NCBI GenBank assembly: GCA_017512405.1
Contig: JAFWGJ010000134.1
Coordinates: 1-35,443, forward strand
Direction: 5' to 3'
DNA length: 35,443 bases
Source: a bacterium
GTDB lineage: Bacteria; Cyanobacteriota; Vampirovibrionia; Gastranaerophilales; Gastranaerophilaceae
In this document: positions 15,800 through 25,557 of the stretch, piece by piece
Position numbering within the stretch: position 1 is the first letter of the stretch
Layout of the letters: every line of letters starts with the position of its first letter
Position numbers and translations under genes: made by a program
Notes under the pieces: generated by a model
The model's input: the letters and a program-made list of their open reading frames with translations, nothing else
Told to the model about the DNA's origin: nothing
Databases searched by the model: none

Positions 15800-17404
15800 A
15801 TGGAATATTATAATTATCCAATAGTAATAATAGGTAGCGGGCTTGCCGGTTTATATTCCGCATTGAAAATACACGAAAAATTACCGGATGAGAGAATATT
15901 AATTATTACAAAAAGCAATTTGGGTGAAAGTAATTCAATATATGCTCAAGGTGGTATAGTAGGAGTTTTAAAAGAAAATAAAAAGGATAGTGTTGCTTCT
16001 CATATTGCGGATACATTAAGCGCAGGTGCAGGTTTAAGTGATTTTAATATTGTAAAATACGTTTCAGAAAATTCTGATTATGTTATAAAAGATTTAATAT
16101 CAAAGGGAGTTGAATTTGACTCCAATTCTGATGGTGATTTGTTATATACTCTTGAAGGAGCACATAGTGTAAAACGTATTTTGCATTGCGAAGGTGATGC
16201 AACAGGAAGAGGTATTGTAGTTAAGCTTTCTTCTTTAGTTAGTGAAATTAGCAATATTGATGTAATGCAAAATACAATGGCTGTTGAACTACTTGTAGAA
16301 GATGATACTTGTTGCGGTTGTGTTATTTTTGACGGAAAAGATTATAATGCGGTACTCTCCGACCATGTAATTATTACAACGGGTGGAATAGGACAATTAT
16401 ATAAGAATACTACTAATCCAAAAGGTGCTACCGGTGATGGTATTGCTATTGCTTATAATGCAGGAGCAATATTACAGGATATGGAATTTATTCAGTTCCA
16501 TCCAACTGCATTTGCCGTTGAAGGTGTTTGTAAGAATTTTCTTGTAAGTGAAGCGGTTAGAGGTGAAGGCGCAAAATTACTTGATATAAATAAACATTCA
16601 TTTATGTCAGGCTACCATGAGTTAGAAGAGTTAGCCCCTAGAGATATTGTTGCACGCGCAATATATAATCAAATGCAAATTACTCAAAGTGATTTTGTAT
16701 ATTTAGATGCAACAAAAATCTCTGAGGATATTTTTAAAACTCATTTCCCAACTATTAATAATATGTGTTTAAAAAATAATATCGATGCATCAAAAGACTA
16801 TATTCCTGTTCATCCTGCAGCGCATTATTTTATGGGTGGCATTAAAAGTAATTTGTATGGCAAAACTTCCTTAAGCGGACTTTATGCAATTGGTGAAGCT
16901 TCATCAACAGGGCTTCACGGTGCTAACCGCTTAGCAAGTAATTCGTTACTTGAATGTGCCGTTATGGGTTATTCATTGGCTGAATATTTGAGTAGGCAAA
17001 TTTTTAATGATAACAATACTGTTACTGAAAATATTGAAAGAACACTTAAAAAATATTCTCAGGAATTAGGATTTATAGAGTACGATACTGAAAATTTAAA
17101 ATCAGAATTACAAAATATTATGTGGAACGGTGCAGGTATTGTAAGAAATGAAGAATCTTTGAAAAATGCAAATATTGAACTTCAGAATCTGAAATCAAAA
17201 TTTATCCGTAATCAAAAATGTTTGAATATACAAGAATATGAATTTAAAAATATGCTTACGGTTGCTCAAATAATAATTAATTCTGCGCTAAAACGTAAAG
17301 AATCAAGGGGCGCTCATTATCGATCAGATTATCAATTTACCAAGGATATTGCTGAGCATAATTGTGTCTTAAAGCAGCAAGGAGAATTAAGTTTTGTTAG
17401 ATAG
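15800..17404 (+). CDS. nadB: L-aspartate oxidase
   Basis: The 534-residue flavoprotein oxidises L-aspartate to iminoaspartate, the first step of de novo NAD synthesis. It has the FAD dinucleotide motif IIGSGLAGLYSAL at residue 10, the succinate-dehydrogenase-family segments SNSIYAQGGIVGVL and VKRILHCEGDATGRGIV, the flavin and substrate block QDMEFIQFHPTAF, and EAVRGEGAKLL. HPAAHYFMGGIKSNLYGKTSLSGLYAIGEASSTGLHGANRLASNSLLE spans the C-terminal FAD region. The final helical domain (after residue 410) is complete. The SD is weak (AGGG). It overlaps nadC by 11 bp. The quinolinate synthase gene nadA, the intervening step, is not in the window. Confidence 0.95.
   Translation: MEYYNYPIVIIGSGLAGLYSALKIHEKLPDERILIITKSNLGESNSIYAQGGIVGVLKENKKDSVASHIADTLSAGAGLSDFNIVKYVSENSDYVIKDLISKGVEFDSNSDGDLLYTLEGAHSVKRILHCEGDATGRGIVVKLSSLVSEISNIDVMQNTMAVELLVEDDTCCGCVIFDGKDYNAVLSDHVIITTGGIGQLYKNTTNPKGATGDGIAIAYNAGAILQDMEFIQFHPTAFAVEGVCKNFLVSEAVRGEGAKLLDINKHSFMSGYHELEELAPRDIVARAIYNQMQITQSDFVYLDATKISEDIFKTHFPTINNMCLKNNIDASKDYIPVHPAAHYFMGGIKSNLYGKTSLSGLYAIGEASSTGLHGANRLASNSLLECAVMGYSLAEYLSRQIFNDNNTVTENIERTLKKYSQELGFIEYDTENLKSELQNIMWNGAGIVRNEESLKNANIELQNLKSKFIRNQKCLNIQEYEFKNMLTVAQIIINSALKRKESRGAHYRSDYQFTKDIAEHNCVLKQQGELSFVR
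17379..17384 (+). promoter_or_regulatory. Shine-Dalgarno deciding a TTG start for nadC
   Basis: AAGGAG lies inside the end of nadB, 9 bases before the TTG at 17394. It supports initiation at that non-ATG codon, since no ATG occurs nearby in frame. Confidence 0.65.
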
Positions 17405-18227
17405 ATTTTTGATTGATAAATATGTTTTGTCTGCACTGGAAGAAGATATTGGTTTTTGTGATATTACAACGGAGAGTATTGCAAAAAGTACAGATGTTTT
17501 AACAGCAAAGTTAAATACCAGAACAGATGGTATTTTGTGCGGCGTTAATGTATTTGAAAGAGTTTTTAAACTATTGTCCGAGAATGTAAGTATTAAATTA
17601 TACTATAATGATGGTGATAAAATTAAATCAGGTGATACAATAGCAATAGTTGAAGGTTCTGCCGAAGCAATATTAAAAGGTGAAAGAACTGCTTTGAATT
17701 ATATTCAAAGAATGAGCGGTATTGCAACGGAAACAAATAAGTACCAGGAGGCTATCGGTAAGAATAAAGCTCGTATTTCAGATACAAGGAAGACTACTCC
17801 TACTTTTAGAATTTTTGAAAAATACTCGGTTTTTATTGGGGGCGCTTGCGTTCACAGATTTAATCTTTCTGATTGTGCGATGATAAAAGATAATCACATT
17901 AAACTTGCAGGTTCAATATCAAAAGCCGTAAATGATGTTAGGAATAATATTTCCCACACTCATAAAATTGAGGTAGAATGTGATACTCTTGAACAGGTAA
18001 AAGAAGCTGTTAAGTGTGAAGTTGATATTATTATGCTGGATAATATGTCTTGTAATGATATAAAAAAAGCTGTTGAAATAATAAATGGTAAAGCTATTAT
18101 TGAAGCAAGCGGAAATGTTAATCTTAATACAGTTGCTGATATTGCAAAATGCGGTGTTGATATCATTTCTTCAAGTGCTATTGTTGCAAAGGCTCCTACG
18201 CTTGACATTGCTCTGGATATTGATTAA
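17394..18227 (+). CDS. nadC: Nicotinate-nucleotide pyrophosphorylase (quinolinate phosphoribosyltransferase)
   Basis: The 277-residue enzyme converts quinolinate and PRPP to nicotinate mononucleotide, CO2 and PPi. Motifs are the N-terminal LEEDIGFCDITTESI, ERTALNYIQRMSGIATET, the substrate-binding SDTRKTTPTFRIFEKYSVFIGGACVHRFNLSD, MIKDNHI, the acidic VECDTLEQVKEA, IIMLDNMS, and the phosphate loop IIEASGNVNLNTV. All fit NadC. It starts with TTG, placed by an AAGGAG 9 bases upstream, and overlaps nadB by 11 bp, so the pair is translationally coupled. In the usual HRFNLSD context the sequence is complete and should be active. Confidence 0.95.
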   Translation: MLDRFLIDKYVLSALEEDIGFCDITTESIAKSTDVLTAKLNTRTDGILCGVNVFERVFKLLSENVSIKLYYNDGDKIKSGDTIAIVEGSAEAILKGERTALNYIQRMSGIATETNKYQEAIGKNKARISDTRKTTPTFRIFEKYSVFIGGACVHRFNLSDCAMIKDNHIKLAGSISKAVNDVRNNISHTHKIEVECDTLEQVKEAVKCEVDIIMLDNMSCNDIKKAVEIINGKAIIEASGNVNLNTVADIAKCGVDIISSSAIVAKAPTLDIALDID

Positions 18228-18265
18228 TTATATTTATTTTTTATTTTAGTAGTATTATAGATAGT

Positions 18266-19180
18266 ATGCAAATTAATCAAAAAAAGAAAATAGTCGCAGG
18301 CTTATCAATAACATCAAATGTTATTCTGTCGGTTTTAAAAATAATCACCGGTATTATTAGCGGTAGTTTAAGTATAATCTCGGAAGCCATCCATTCTCTA
18401 AGTGATTTATTTGCTTCGGTATTAACTTTTTTTTCTGTTATGAAATCTTCAATTCCCGCAGATGAAGATCATCCGTACGGACACGGAAAATATGAAGATA
18501 TGGCTGGTTTTATTGAAGGTATTCTTATAGTTTTAGCTTCATTGTTCATTATTTATGAAGCATCTAAAAAAATAATTTTTGGCATAGACATGGATACTGA
18601 AAATTTTTTGGGTATTTTAGTTATGTTTATCGCCGTTATTATGAATATTATTGTTAGTTACTTTTTATTTAAAGTTGCCAAAGAATCAAATTCAATTTCT
18701 TTATATGCGGATGGAGAACATTTAAGAACTGATATTTATTCTTCACTTGGTGTTTTAATTGGATTAACATTAATTAAATTTACGGGCTATACTTTATTGG
18801 ATCCTATTTTTGCAATTCTTGTTGCTGTATTTATTTTTAAAGCCGGTTATTCAATTTCAAAAAGAGCTGCAAGTAATCTTTTGGATCATTCTTTACCTGA
18901 TGAAAATATCAATGATATTAAAAGGATAATTGAGGTTTATGCTAACAGTGTAAAACTTAAAAAAAATAGTCTAAAAGCTCGTCAAGTTGGGCCGACAAAA
19001 GATATTGATATGATATTGCAATTTAATGAATGTACTTCAATTTGCGATTGTCACAAAATTTGTGATGAAATAGAAAAACAAATTCAGGAGTTTTACCCTA
19101 ATTGTTCTATTTCTATACATTCAGAGCCAATATGTTACAAAAAAAATTGTCAACATCATTGCGCAAAGAAAAAACTTTAA
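18266..19180 (+). CDS. Cation diffusion facilitator (CDF) family metal exporter
   Basis: The 304-residue protein has the CDF membrane domain with SEAIHSLSDLFASVLTF in helix 2, where His, Ser and Asp sit at the metal-site positions, the loop DEDHPYGHGKYEDMAG, and ADGEHLRTDIYSSLGVLIGL in helix 5 with the matching His and Asp. A cytoplasmic domain follows. Family members export Zn2+, Fe2+, Mn2+ or Cd2+ in exchange for protons. The C-terminal domain is unusual in carrying Cys/His clusters, ECTSICDCHKICDEI and CYKKNCQHHC near the end, suggesting extra metal binding. There is no Shine-Dalgarno, and TATTAT at 18253-18258 ends 7 bp before the ATG. It overlaps the convergent TPR gene by 4 bp. Confidence 0.9.
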   Translation: MQINQKKKIVAGLSITSNVILSVLKIITGIISGSLSIISEAIHSLSDLFASVLTFFSVMKSSIPADEDHPYGHGKYEDMAGFIEGILIVLASLFIIYEASKKIIFGIDMDTENFLGILVMFIAVIMNIIVSYFLFKVAKESNSISLYADGEHLRTDIYSSLGVLIGLTLIKFTGYTLLDPIFAILVAVFIFKAGYSISKRAASNLLDHSLPDENINDIKRIIEVYANSVKLKKNSLKARQVGPTKDIDMILQFNECTSICDCHKICDEIEKQIQEFYPNCSISIHSEPICYKKNCQHHCAKKKL

Positions 19181-20397
19181 TTTAGTCTTTTCTTTGCGTA
19201 TTTTATAAAATTTTTAAAATTCTTATCTTTAATTTTGTCAGGTGCAAGTATTATATTTTTAATTATCTCTTCCCCAAGATGTTCAAATACTTCTGGAAAT
19301 GTTTTTTGCAGTTCTTCTTCATTTTCGCAATCTGCAAGAATTTTTATTATTTCATTGATTATTTCGGTTATTTCTTGACGCAAAGCTTTATTGTGTTCAT
19401 TGATTTGTTTTACTTGTTCCTTTCGTTCTTTCAGTATTTTTTTATCTTTAAAAAAATTACCGCTTTTTTCAAGATATTTAAAGCAGGTTTCATCATTAAG
19501 CTGAGATAGTATAAGAGCTTTCATGTAATTGAGAAATTCAAATAATTCTTTATCTTTTTCTTCCTTAGTTTTTTTATAGCATTCAAAGGCTTTATTTATG
19601 TACTTCAACGCATTATCATCATCTTTCCGCTCGTGATATATAATACTTTTGTTCAAATAAATACTTAAAGCGATTAAACCGTTGTTTTCACAAGTGGTGT
19701 ATAGCGTAAATGCTTCATCATATTCTTGCAAATAAAAACAAGCATCAGCTTTAATTTGATAAAAAATAGTAAGTTTTCTAAGTTTGTCGCTATCAAAGAG
19801 CTTTTCTTTTTTATCTTGCTCTATTGCATATTGTATATTGTCTATTGCGGACATAATATATTTCTTAGCTTTTTTATAATTTGAATGGTTATCGTCCATA
19901 AAAAATAATGCTGCATAATAATATATCATATCATCTGCTTCAAATCCGTACATAATAGCTTTTACTGCGAATTTGGCAGTTTCTTCCGATATTTTATTTT
20001 GTGTTACTTGTCCTAAAACTGCTAAATAATATCCTTCTGCACATTTTTTATCTGTTTCAATAGCTTTTATTGCATAATCTTCGGATTTTTGAATATCTCC
20101 TTTTATCCCGTAGCTTCGTGATAAAAGTAAAAATAAATCAATATTATTGCACCCTGCTTCTTCCGCTTTTTTTAAGTTTTCAAAAGCTCTTTCATATTTT
20201 CCGCATAAAAAAAGGCTTCTGCCATTAATGTAAAATTGATTAGATGTTTTTTTATTGAATTTCGATTCGGTTAAATTTTTTTTTGAAGTAAATAAATCTA
20301 TAATTTTTGTTTCGCTGGGTTTGATTATTTCTGTATCAAGACTGGTTTTTCTTCTTTTGAACGGTATAATATTTTCTCTTATATTATCTTTTGTCAT
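19177..20397 (-). CDS. Tetratricopeptide-repeat protein, unknown function
   Basis: The 406-residue cytoplasmic protein has a basic, unstructured head of about 50 residues. TPR-like helix pairs run from about residue 52 to 290, for example NQFYINGRSLFLCGKYERAFENLKKAEEAG, NIDLFLLLSRSYGIKGDIQKSEDYAIKAIE and ALSIYLNKSIIYHERKDDDNALKYINKAFECY. The C-terminus is a lysine- and glutamate-rich helical segment (ILKERKEQVKQINEHNKALRQEI). No signal peptide or catalytic motif is visible. GGAG lies 7 bases before the ATG. On the minus strand TTGTTT and TAAAAT, 17 bp apart, make a plausible promoter in 20419-20447. It is probably a scaffold protein. Confidence 0.8.
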   Translation of the reverse strand: MTKDNIRENIIPFKRRKTSLDTEIIKPSETKIIDLFTSKKNLTESKFNKKTSNQFYINGRSLFLCGKYERAFENLKKAEEAGCNNIDLFLLLSRSYGIKGDIQKSEDYAIKAIETDKKCAEGYYLAVLGQVTQNKISEETAKFAVKAIMYGFEADDMIYYYAALFFMDDNHSNYKKAKKYIMSAIDNIQYAIEQDKKEKLFDSDKLRKLTIFYQIKADACFYLQEYDEAFTLYTTCENNGLIALSIYLNKSIIYHERKDDDNALKYINKAFECYKKTKEEKDKELFEFLNYMKALILSQLNDETCFKYLEKSGNFFKDKKILKERKEQVKQINEHNKALRQEITEIINEIIKILADCENEEELQKTFPEVFEHLGEEIIKNIILAPDKIKDKNFKNFIKYAKKRLN

Positions 20398-20510
20398 TTA
20401 TATCTCCATTCATTTTAATTTTAATATAAATAATATTCTTAAACAACATTATTATTAGATACTATCACTAATTGAAGAATAAACTTCAAGCAGAGAATTT
20501 GCGAAATTTT

Positions 20511-20551
20511 TGTTTAGAGAGTTTGGTCTTTTCTCTCTATTTAAGATTAAA
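20511..20551. repeat. Left copy of the ssrA 3' flank, with short inverted repeat
   Basis: This segment (GTTTAGAGAG, then CTCTCTATTTAAG) lies just beyond the 3' end of the left ssrA copy. It is nearly identical to 26981-27022 on the right, so the duplication includes DNA outside ssrA. AGAG and CTCT arms can form a 6 bp stem here and 8 bp on the right. Confidence 0.75.
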
Positions 20552-20987
20552 TTGTTGAAACGGCGACTCTGCCGGGCAAAATTTGACTAAATGTCAAGTT
20601 TTGCAAGAGGCACGAACCCGCGTCCAAAACGGATAAAAATAAATCTCTACGAGTGTATTCGTTATTTTCTCGAATAAATCAGGAAACGACAAACCTTTTT
20701 TCAAAGTCTTTTAAAGTGATACGGACCTTGACGGTTATCTTGATACGGCTACCGTCATTACCGTACTGCGTCTTGCATGGTGGCTCTTTACTGATCGGCA
20801 AGCTGGACTAATAAGAAGGCTGAACTGCGAAACCTAATCTACGCAGCTAGAGCTCTTGCTCTAGAGAAATCAGCTACTACAACATTGTTGTTAGCACTTA
20901 ATTTGTTAGCTCGTTGATAACCGAGAACAGCTCTCCGACTCGCAACCTATTCCCATCAAGCGTCCTGTCAAAATCTTGTACATCCCC
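20552..20987 (-). pseudogene. ssrA: Second tmRNA gene copy with disrupted T arm (probable pseudogene)
   Basis: This is a near-duplicate of the intact tmRNA gene at 27208-27607. The tag frame (GCT AAC AAC AAT and on to GCG TAG) still encodes ANNNVVVADFSRARALAA, with one synonymous change (GCA for GCT in the Arg-Ala-Arg part). The tRNA-like end is damaged. About 47 bp at 20566-20612 replace the 5 bp that complete the T arm, the first acceptor pair becomes G-A, and the CCA end reads as CAACA. A hairpin near the 5' part (CCGAGA with TCTCGG in the right copy) has a G-G mismatch, and about 6 bp are missing from a pseudoknot region. Without the T arm and CCA it should not be charged with alanine. 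It might still be transcribed. Confidence 0.8.
20566..20612. other. Hairpin-bearing insert in the T arm of the left ssrA copy
   Basis: The insert holds a 12 bp stem (GCAAAATTTGAC at 20576-20587 with GTCAAGTTTTGC at 20593-20604, one imperfect pair) around a 5-base loop. Ancestral sequence resumes on either side (CGGCG and CGAACCCGCG). There is no clear target duplication. It sits at the same point of ssrA at which the right copy carries its integration footprint. Confidence 0.7.
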
Positions 20988-21163
20988 ATTGGTATTTAGT
21001 ATTTTTTTATAATAATATAACCCTTTTTAAAAATTTTTTATCAGTTATTCTCGTTTAAAATATGGTAAAATCCAACATACACAAAATCGACTTTGTTTTA
21101 ATTTTAGTAAATTTATGATAAAATTTTTTTGTGAACTTTAAATATTCAGCTAGGAAGAAAAAG

Positions 21164-22339
21164 ATGAAAATAAATTTAAAATCAAGACAAACTAAAATCG
21201 TTATTACAATATTGTGTGTAATCTTAATTCCAATAATTTTTAACCAAACAAAAAATTTAATAGCAGGTTTGTATGTTTCGTATATGATGAAACAGCCCAA
21301 AACAGTTGAAGTTGCAAAACCAACTGCCAAAGAAATTTATCCTGAATTTCAAGCTACAGGACGTATTGAAGCAAATATATCCATTGATATAATCGCAAGG
21401 GTTTCAGGCTGGTTAGAACAAAAATATTTTACTGAAGGTGATACCGTAAAAAAAGGTCAAAAACTTTATTTAATAGAACAAGACGAATATATTCTTGCTG
21501 CAAAGAATGCAAGAGCAACCGTTAATGAAAACGCAGCGGTTTATAAAAACTCTGAAGTAGATTTAAAAAGAGCAACAGAACTATATAAACAAGATTTAGT
21601 AAGCCGTGAATACTATGATAATGCACTTACAAATAGAAACAAATACAGAGCTGCATTAGATGGTGCAAGAGCTGAATTATCCAAAGCAAATCTTAATTTA
21701 AGCTATACAAATATAACCTCACCAATGGACGGAAGAATAGGTAAAACCAATTATTCCGTAGGTAATTATGTATCACCTTCATCAGGTGTTATAGCTCAAA
21801 TTTACAGTACAAATCCTATGAGAGTGATTTTTCCTTTAAAAAGTGGTGATTTCATAGAATTTAAAAGATACTATAAAGAAAATCCAAATGATGAAAGTAC
21901 AGCATCCATATTATTAAAACTTGCAGATGGTTCAACTTACGAAAAAGAGGGTCAAATTGAATTTGTAGATAATAAAGTCGATGAAAATACGGGAACGGTT
22001 ACTCTAAGGGCGATTTTTGAAAACCCAGATGAACTACTCGTTCCAGGTGATTACGCAAATGTTACAATAAGAATCAATCGTCCTGAAAAAGTTATGCTTA
22101 TACCTCAATCAGCAACCAAAACCGATGTTGGTACAGGTTACTATGTTTGGGTTGTAAAAGACGGACAAGCTATAAAGAAAGATGTTATTGTTAATAAAAA
22201 CATTGATAATTACTGGATTGTTGAAAGTGGACTTGATTATGATGATGTTGTTGTTATGAGTGGTATTCAAAGTATTTACAAATCGGGTCAAAAGGTAAAA
22301 ACAATACCTTATAAAGAAAAAGAAAGTAAGGAAAAATAA
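21164..22339 (+). CDS. RND efflux periplasmic adaptor (membrane fusion protein)
   Basis: The 391-residue protein has an N-terminal membrane anchor ([16 protein letters not shown]) and no lipobox cysteine. The AcrA/MexA domain order follows: a lipoyl half ([44 protein letters not shown]), a helical hairpin (residues about 115-185), the second lipoyl half ([25 protein letters not shown]), a beta barrel and a membrane-proximal domain. It bridges the RND pump and the outer-membrane channel. The frame is open from a GTG at 21131, but TAGGAAG sits 7 bases before the ATG at 21164, which was chosen. It is the first gene of a three-gene operon and ends in a TAATG overlap with the pump gene. No linked TetR- or MarR-type regulator is present. 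Confidence 0.93.
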   Translation: MKINLKSRQTKIVITILCVILIPIIFNQTKNLIAGLYVSYMMKQPKTVEVAKPTAKEIYPEFQATGRIEANISIDIIARVSGWLEQKYFTEGDTVKKGQKLYLIEQDEYILAAKNARATVNENAAVYKNSEVDLKRATELYKQDLVSREYYDNALTNRNKYRAALDGARAELSKANLNLSYTNITSPMDGRIGKTNYSVGNYVSPSSGVIAQIYSTNPMRVIFPLKSGDFIEFKRYYKENPNDESTASILLKLADGSTYEKEGQIEFVDNKVDENTGTVTLRAIFENPDELLVPGDYANVTIRINRPEKVMLIPQSATKTDVGTGYYVWVVKDGQAIKKDVIVNKNIDNYWIVESGLDYDDVVVMSGIQSIYKSGQKVKTIPYKEKESKEK

Positions 22340-25300
22340 TGGGTATAAAAAAAGAGGATTTATATTTCTTTATTAAAAAACCTCGTTTTGCAGTTGTAAT
22401 TTCTGTGTTCATTACGATTTTAGGACTACTTTCTTTGTCTTGTTTACAACAGGAAAAATATCCGAATATTACACCGCCACAAATTACCGTAACGGCAAGT
22501 TATCCTGGAGCAAGTGCGGCAGTTATTGAATCTTCGGTTGCATCACTTCTGGAATCTGAACTTAATGGTGTTCAGGATATGCTTTATATGTCTTCAACCT
22601 GTTATGATGCTTCATATTTATTAGATATTTATTTTAAAACAGGAACAGATAATAATGTAAACCTGATGAATGTTCAAAATAAAATTAATCAGGTTCAGGC
22701 ACTTCTTCCGTCAGCAGTAACAGCACAGGGTGTAACTGCTGAAAATCAAGTTGGCGGTGCTGGGGCAATAATCTTAAATCTTTCTTCAGAAGACGGTTCT
22801 TGGAATCAATTGGATTTAACAAACTATGCAACTATTTACCTGAAGGATGCAATAAAAAGAATTAACGGTGTCGGCTCCGTAAATATATTCGGTGCTGATG
22901 ATTACAGTATGAGGATTTGGCTAGATCCTGCAAAACTTGCAACTTATAATTTATCGATTTCAGAAATTAAAACTGCGATAGAAAATCAAAATACGCAAAT
23001 TTCAACAGGTGCATTGGGTGATTTACCGACAAATGAAAAACCAAGCCTTAAATTATCACTATTAACCAAGGGCAGATTATCAACTACTCAAGAGTTTGAC
23101 AACATAATTATCCGCTCAGGTTCAAATGGTTCTAAAATAAGATTAAAAGATGTTTCAAGAGTTGAATTAGGTGCAAAAACATATTCCAAGTTTGGTCTTG
23201 TAGATGCAAAACCGGGTGCTTTAATTCAGGTTATGCCGTTACCGGGGGCAAATACTGTTGACATCGTTAAAAATGTTCATAAAGAAATGGATAAACTTTC
23301 AAAAACTCTTCCAGATTCATTAAAAATTGATACTATGATGGATAGTGCTGTATTTATAACAGAATCAATGAATGAAGTTGAATTTACAATACTTTTAACA
23401 TCTTTAATCGTTATTTTAATTATATTTGTATTTTTGGGTGATTTTAAAGCAACATTAATTCCATGTGTAACAATTCCTGTATCTCTTATAGGTACGTTTA
23501 TTGCACTTAAATGTTTAGGTATGTCGTTAAACCTTTTGACATTATTTGCACTTGTTCTTGCAGTTGCCGTTGTTGTTGACGATGCTATTGTTGTTATAGA
23601 AAATGTTAAACGATATATTGAAAATGGTAAAAGTGCGGTTGAGGCTACTCAAATTTCTATGCATGAAGTTGGAGGTTCATTAATTGCAATGGCATCAGTT
23701 TTGATGGCAGTTTTTGTTCCTATGTGCTTTATGAGTGGACTATCAGGAACAATGTATAAACAATTTGCGGTATGTATTGCCGTATCAATAGCACTTTCCG
23801 CTATCTGTGCTTTATCTTTATCTCCTGCGATGTGTTCTATTCTTTTAAAGGTTTCTAAAAAGAAAAAAGAATTAAATCATCATTTAGAAGAAATAAAAGT
23901 ATATATAGATAAAGGTATTGATATATTTAATGAACAGTTTAATAAGTTAACAAAATATTATATTGAATTAGTGAAAAAATTTGTTTACAATCGTAAATTA
24001 ACTGTAATTACTTATATTTCAATTATGGTTTTAATGCTCTGTTTATTTAAGATTATTCCGACCGGATTTATTCCAGATGAAGATCAAGGTATACTTTTGA
24101 CAGCAATAACTTTGCCTGATGGAGCTTCTTTAAGCAGAACGCAAGATGTGGCTATAAAATTCACAAAAGCAATTGAAGATATTGAAGGAATAGATAAAAA
24201 TAAAATTATTGCTTTCGGTGGAAATGGACCATCTAATGAAGCAACAATGGTTATAAATTTAACTGAATGGTCAGAAAGAAAAGTAAATCCATTTAGTTGG
24301 GTAATAAGAAAAATTCAAGGTAAACAAACAGATTTATCACACAACGGAATTATACAAGAAATAGAAAAACGAACAGCAGATATTAATGAAGCCTCAATTT
24401 TTACATTTTCACCTCCTGCAATAGACGGTTTGGGTTTAATGGGTGGTTTTGAATTTCAATTACTATCTACAGGAAATGCAACAGTTCAGGATATTGCGAA
24501 GTTTTCTGCCGAATTTATACAAAAAGCAAATGAGGATAAAAGTTTGTCGAGTGTATATTCACAATTTCAGGCAAATGTTCCTCAATATACCTTGGATATA
24601 GATTATGATAAAGTTTTGGCTCAAAGTATTGATATTTCAGAATTGCACAACACTTTATCATCAACACTTTCATATTCATACATAAACGATTTTAATAAAC
24701 TTGGCAGAGTATTTAAAGTATTTATGCAAGCCGAGGGTGATTACAGAAACAAAATAGAAGATTTACAAAAAATTTATGTAGTTAATACAAATGGACAAAT
24801 GGTTCCGATAATGACAGTTATTAGTCCAAAACAAACAGTTGGTGCTGTGTCAATTACAAGATTTAATCAGTTTAAATCCGTTAAAATTCAAGGTATGCAG
24901 GCAAACGGAAAATCGTCAGGTGAAGCTATGAGTGCTATGGAAAATCTTGCTGATAAATTATTACCAAATGATTATACTTTTGCTTGGTCAGGAACATCTT
25001 TACAGGAAAAAGAATCCTCAGGACAAACGGCTATCGTTGTTGGTTTTGCATTATTATTTGTATATTTGTTCCTTGTTGCATTATATGAAAGCTGGATGAT
25101 ACCTGTTGCAGTACTTTTAATATCACCGGTTGCACTTATCGGTGCCTTGATTTTCCAATTAATGATTGGACAATCATTAGATTTGTATTCACAGGTTGGT
25201 TTGATAACCTTAATCGGTTTAGCTGCAAAACAGTCAATTTTGATTGTTGAATTTGCAAAAGATGAACACGAAAAGAACGGTTTATCAATACAAGAAGCTG

Positions 25301-25557
25301 CAATACAAGCTGCTTTACTAAGATTCAGAGCGATTATGATGACAGAAGCTGCATTTATATTAGGTATATTGCCATTGCTATTTGCAACAGGTGCAGGTGC
25401 AAACAGCAGAATTTCTGTCGGTTCAACAGTAATTGGCGGTATGATTACCGCAGCAACATTAGGTACTGTTCTAACCCCTGCATTTTATGTTATCGTTCAA
25501 GAAACTATTGATAAGTATTTTAATAATAAGAGAGAACAAGATGATGAAATTATATAA
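22339..25557 (+). CDS. RND-family multidrug efflux pump, inner-membrane transporter (AcrB/HAE1 type)
   Basis: The 1072-residue protein has the size and doubled architecture of HAE1 pumps: a first membrane helix ([17 protein letters not shown]), a large periplasmic loop (AEQ-type porter segments such as [36 protein letters not shown]), six helices, then the repeat. The proton-relay aspartates are present in [22 protein letters not shown] near residue 410. The second half carries [22 protein letters not shown] and [23 protein letters not shown] with the conserved Lys. It uses the proton gradient to export amphiphilic compounds through the trimeric complex. Substrates cannot be predicted. It is coupled to the adaptor by TAATG, and the outer-membrane gene starts inside its 3' end. 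Confidence 0.95.
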   Translation: MGIKKEDLYFFIKKPRFAVVISVFITILGLLSLSCLQQEKYPNITPPQITVTASYPGASAAVIESSVASLLESELNGVQDMLYMSSTCYDASYLLDIYFKTGTDNNVNLMNVQNKINQVQALLPSAVTAQGVTAENQVGGAGAIILNLSSEDGSWNQLDLTNYATIYLKDAIKRINGVGSVNIFGADDYSMRIWLDPAKLATYNLSISEIKTAIENQNTQISTGALGDLPTNEKPSLKLSLLTKGRLSTTQEFDNIIIRSGSNGSKIRLKDVSRVELGAKTYSKFGLVDAKPGALIQVMPLPGANTVDIVKNVHKEMDKLSKTLPDSLKIDTMMDSAVFITESMNEVEFTILLTSLIVILIIFVFLGDFKATLIPCVTIPVSLIGTFIALKCLGMSLNLLTLFALVLAVAVVVDDAIVVIENVKRYIENGKSAVEATQISMHEVGGSLIAMASVLMAVFVPMCFMSGLSGTMYKQFAVCIAVSIALSAICALSLSPAMCSILLKVSKKKKELNHHLEEIKVYIDKGIDIFNEQFNKLTKYYIELVKKFVYNRKLTVITYISIMVLMLCLFKIIPTGFIPDEDQGILLTAITLPDGASLSRTQDVAIKFTKAIEDIEGIDKNKIIAFGGNGPSNEATMVINLTEWSERKVNPFSWVIRKIQGKQTDLSHNGIIQEIEKRTADINEASIFTFSPPAIDGLGLMGGFEFQLLSTGNATVQDIAKFSAEFIQKANEDKSLSSVYSQFQANVPQYTLDIDYDKVLAQSIDISELHNTLSSTLSYSYINDFNKLGRVFKVFMQAEGDYRNKIEDLQKIYVVNTNGQMVPIMTVISPKQTVGAVSITRFNQFKSVKIQGMQANGKSSGEAMSAMENLADKLLPNDYTFAWSGTSLQEKESSGQTAIVVGFALLFVYLFLVALYESWMIPVAVLLISPVALIGALIFQLMIGQSLDLYSQVGLITLIGLAAKQSILIVEFAKDEHEKNGLSIQEAAIQAALLRFRAIMMTEAAFILGILPLLFATGAGANSRISVGSTVIGGMITAATLGTVLTPAFYVIVQETIDKYFNNKREQDDEII

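Noticed and set aside
20511..20551. The AGAGAG/CTCTCT inverted repeat as the ssrA terminator
   Set aside because: On the minus strand the stem is followed by AAACAAAA and not a T tract, and in the left copy it is only 6 bp with a large loop. It was kept only as a duplicated flank.
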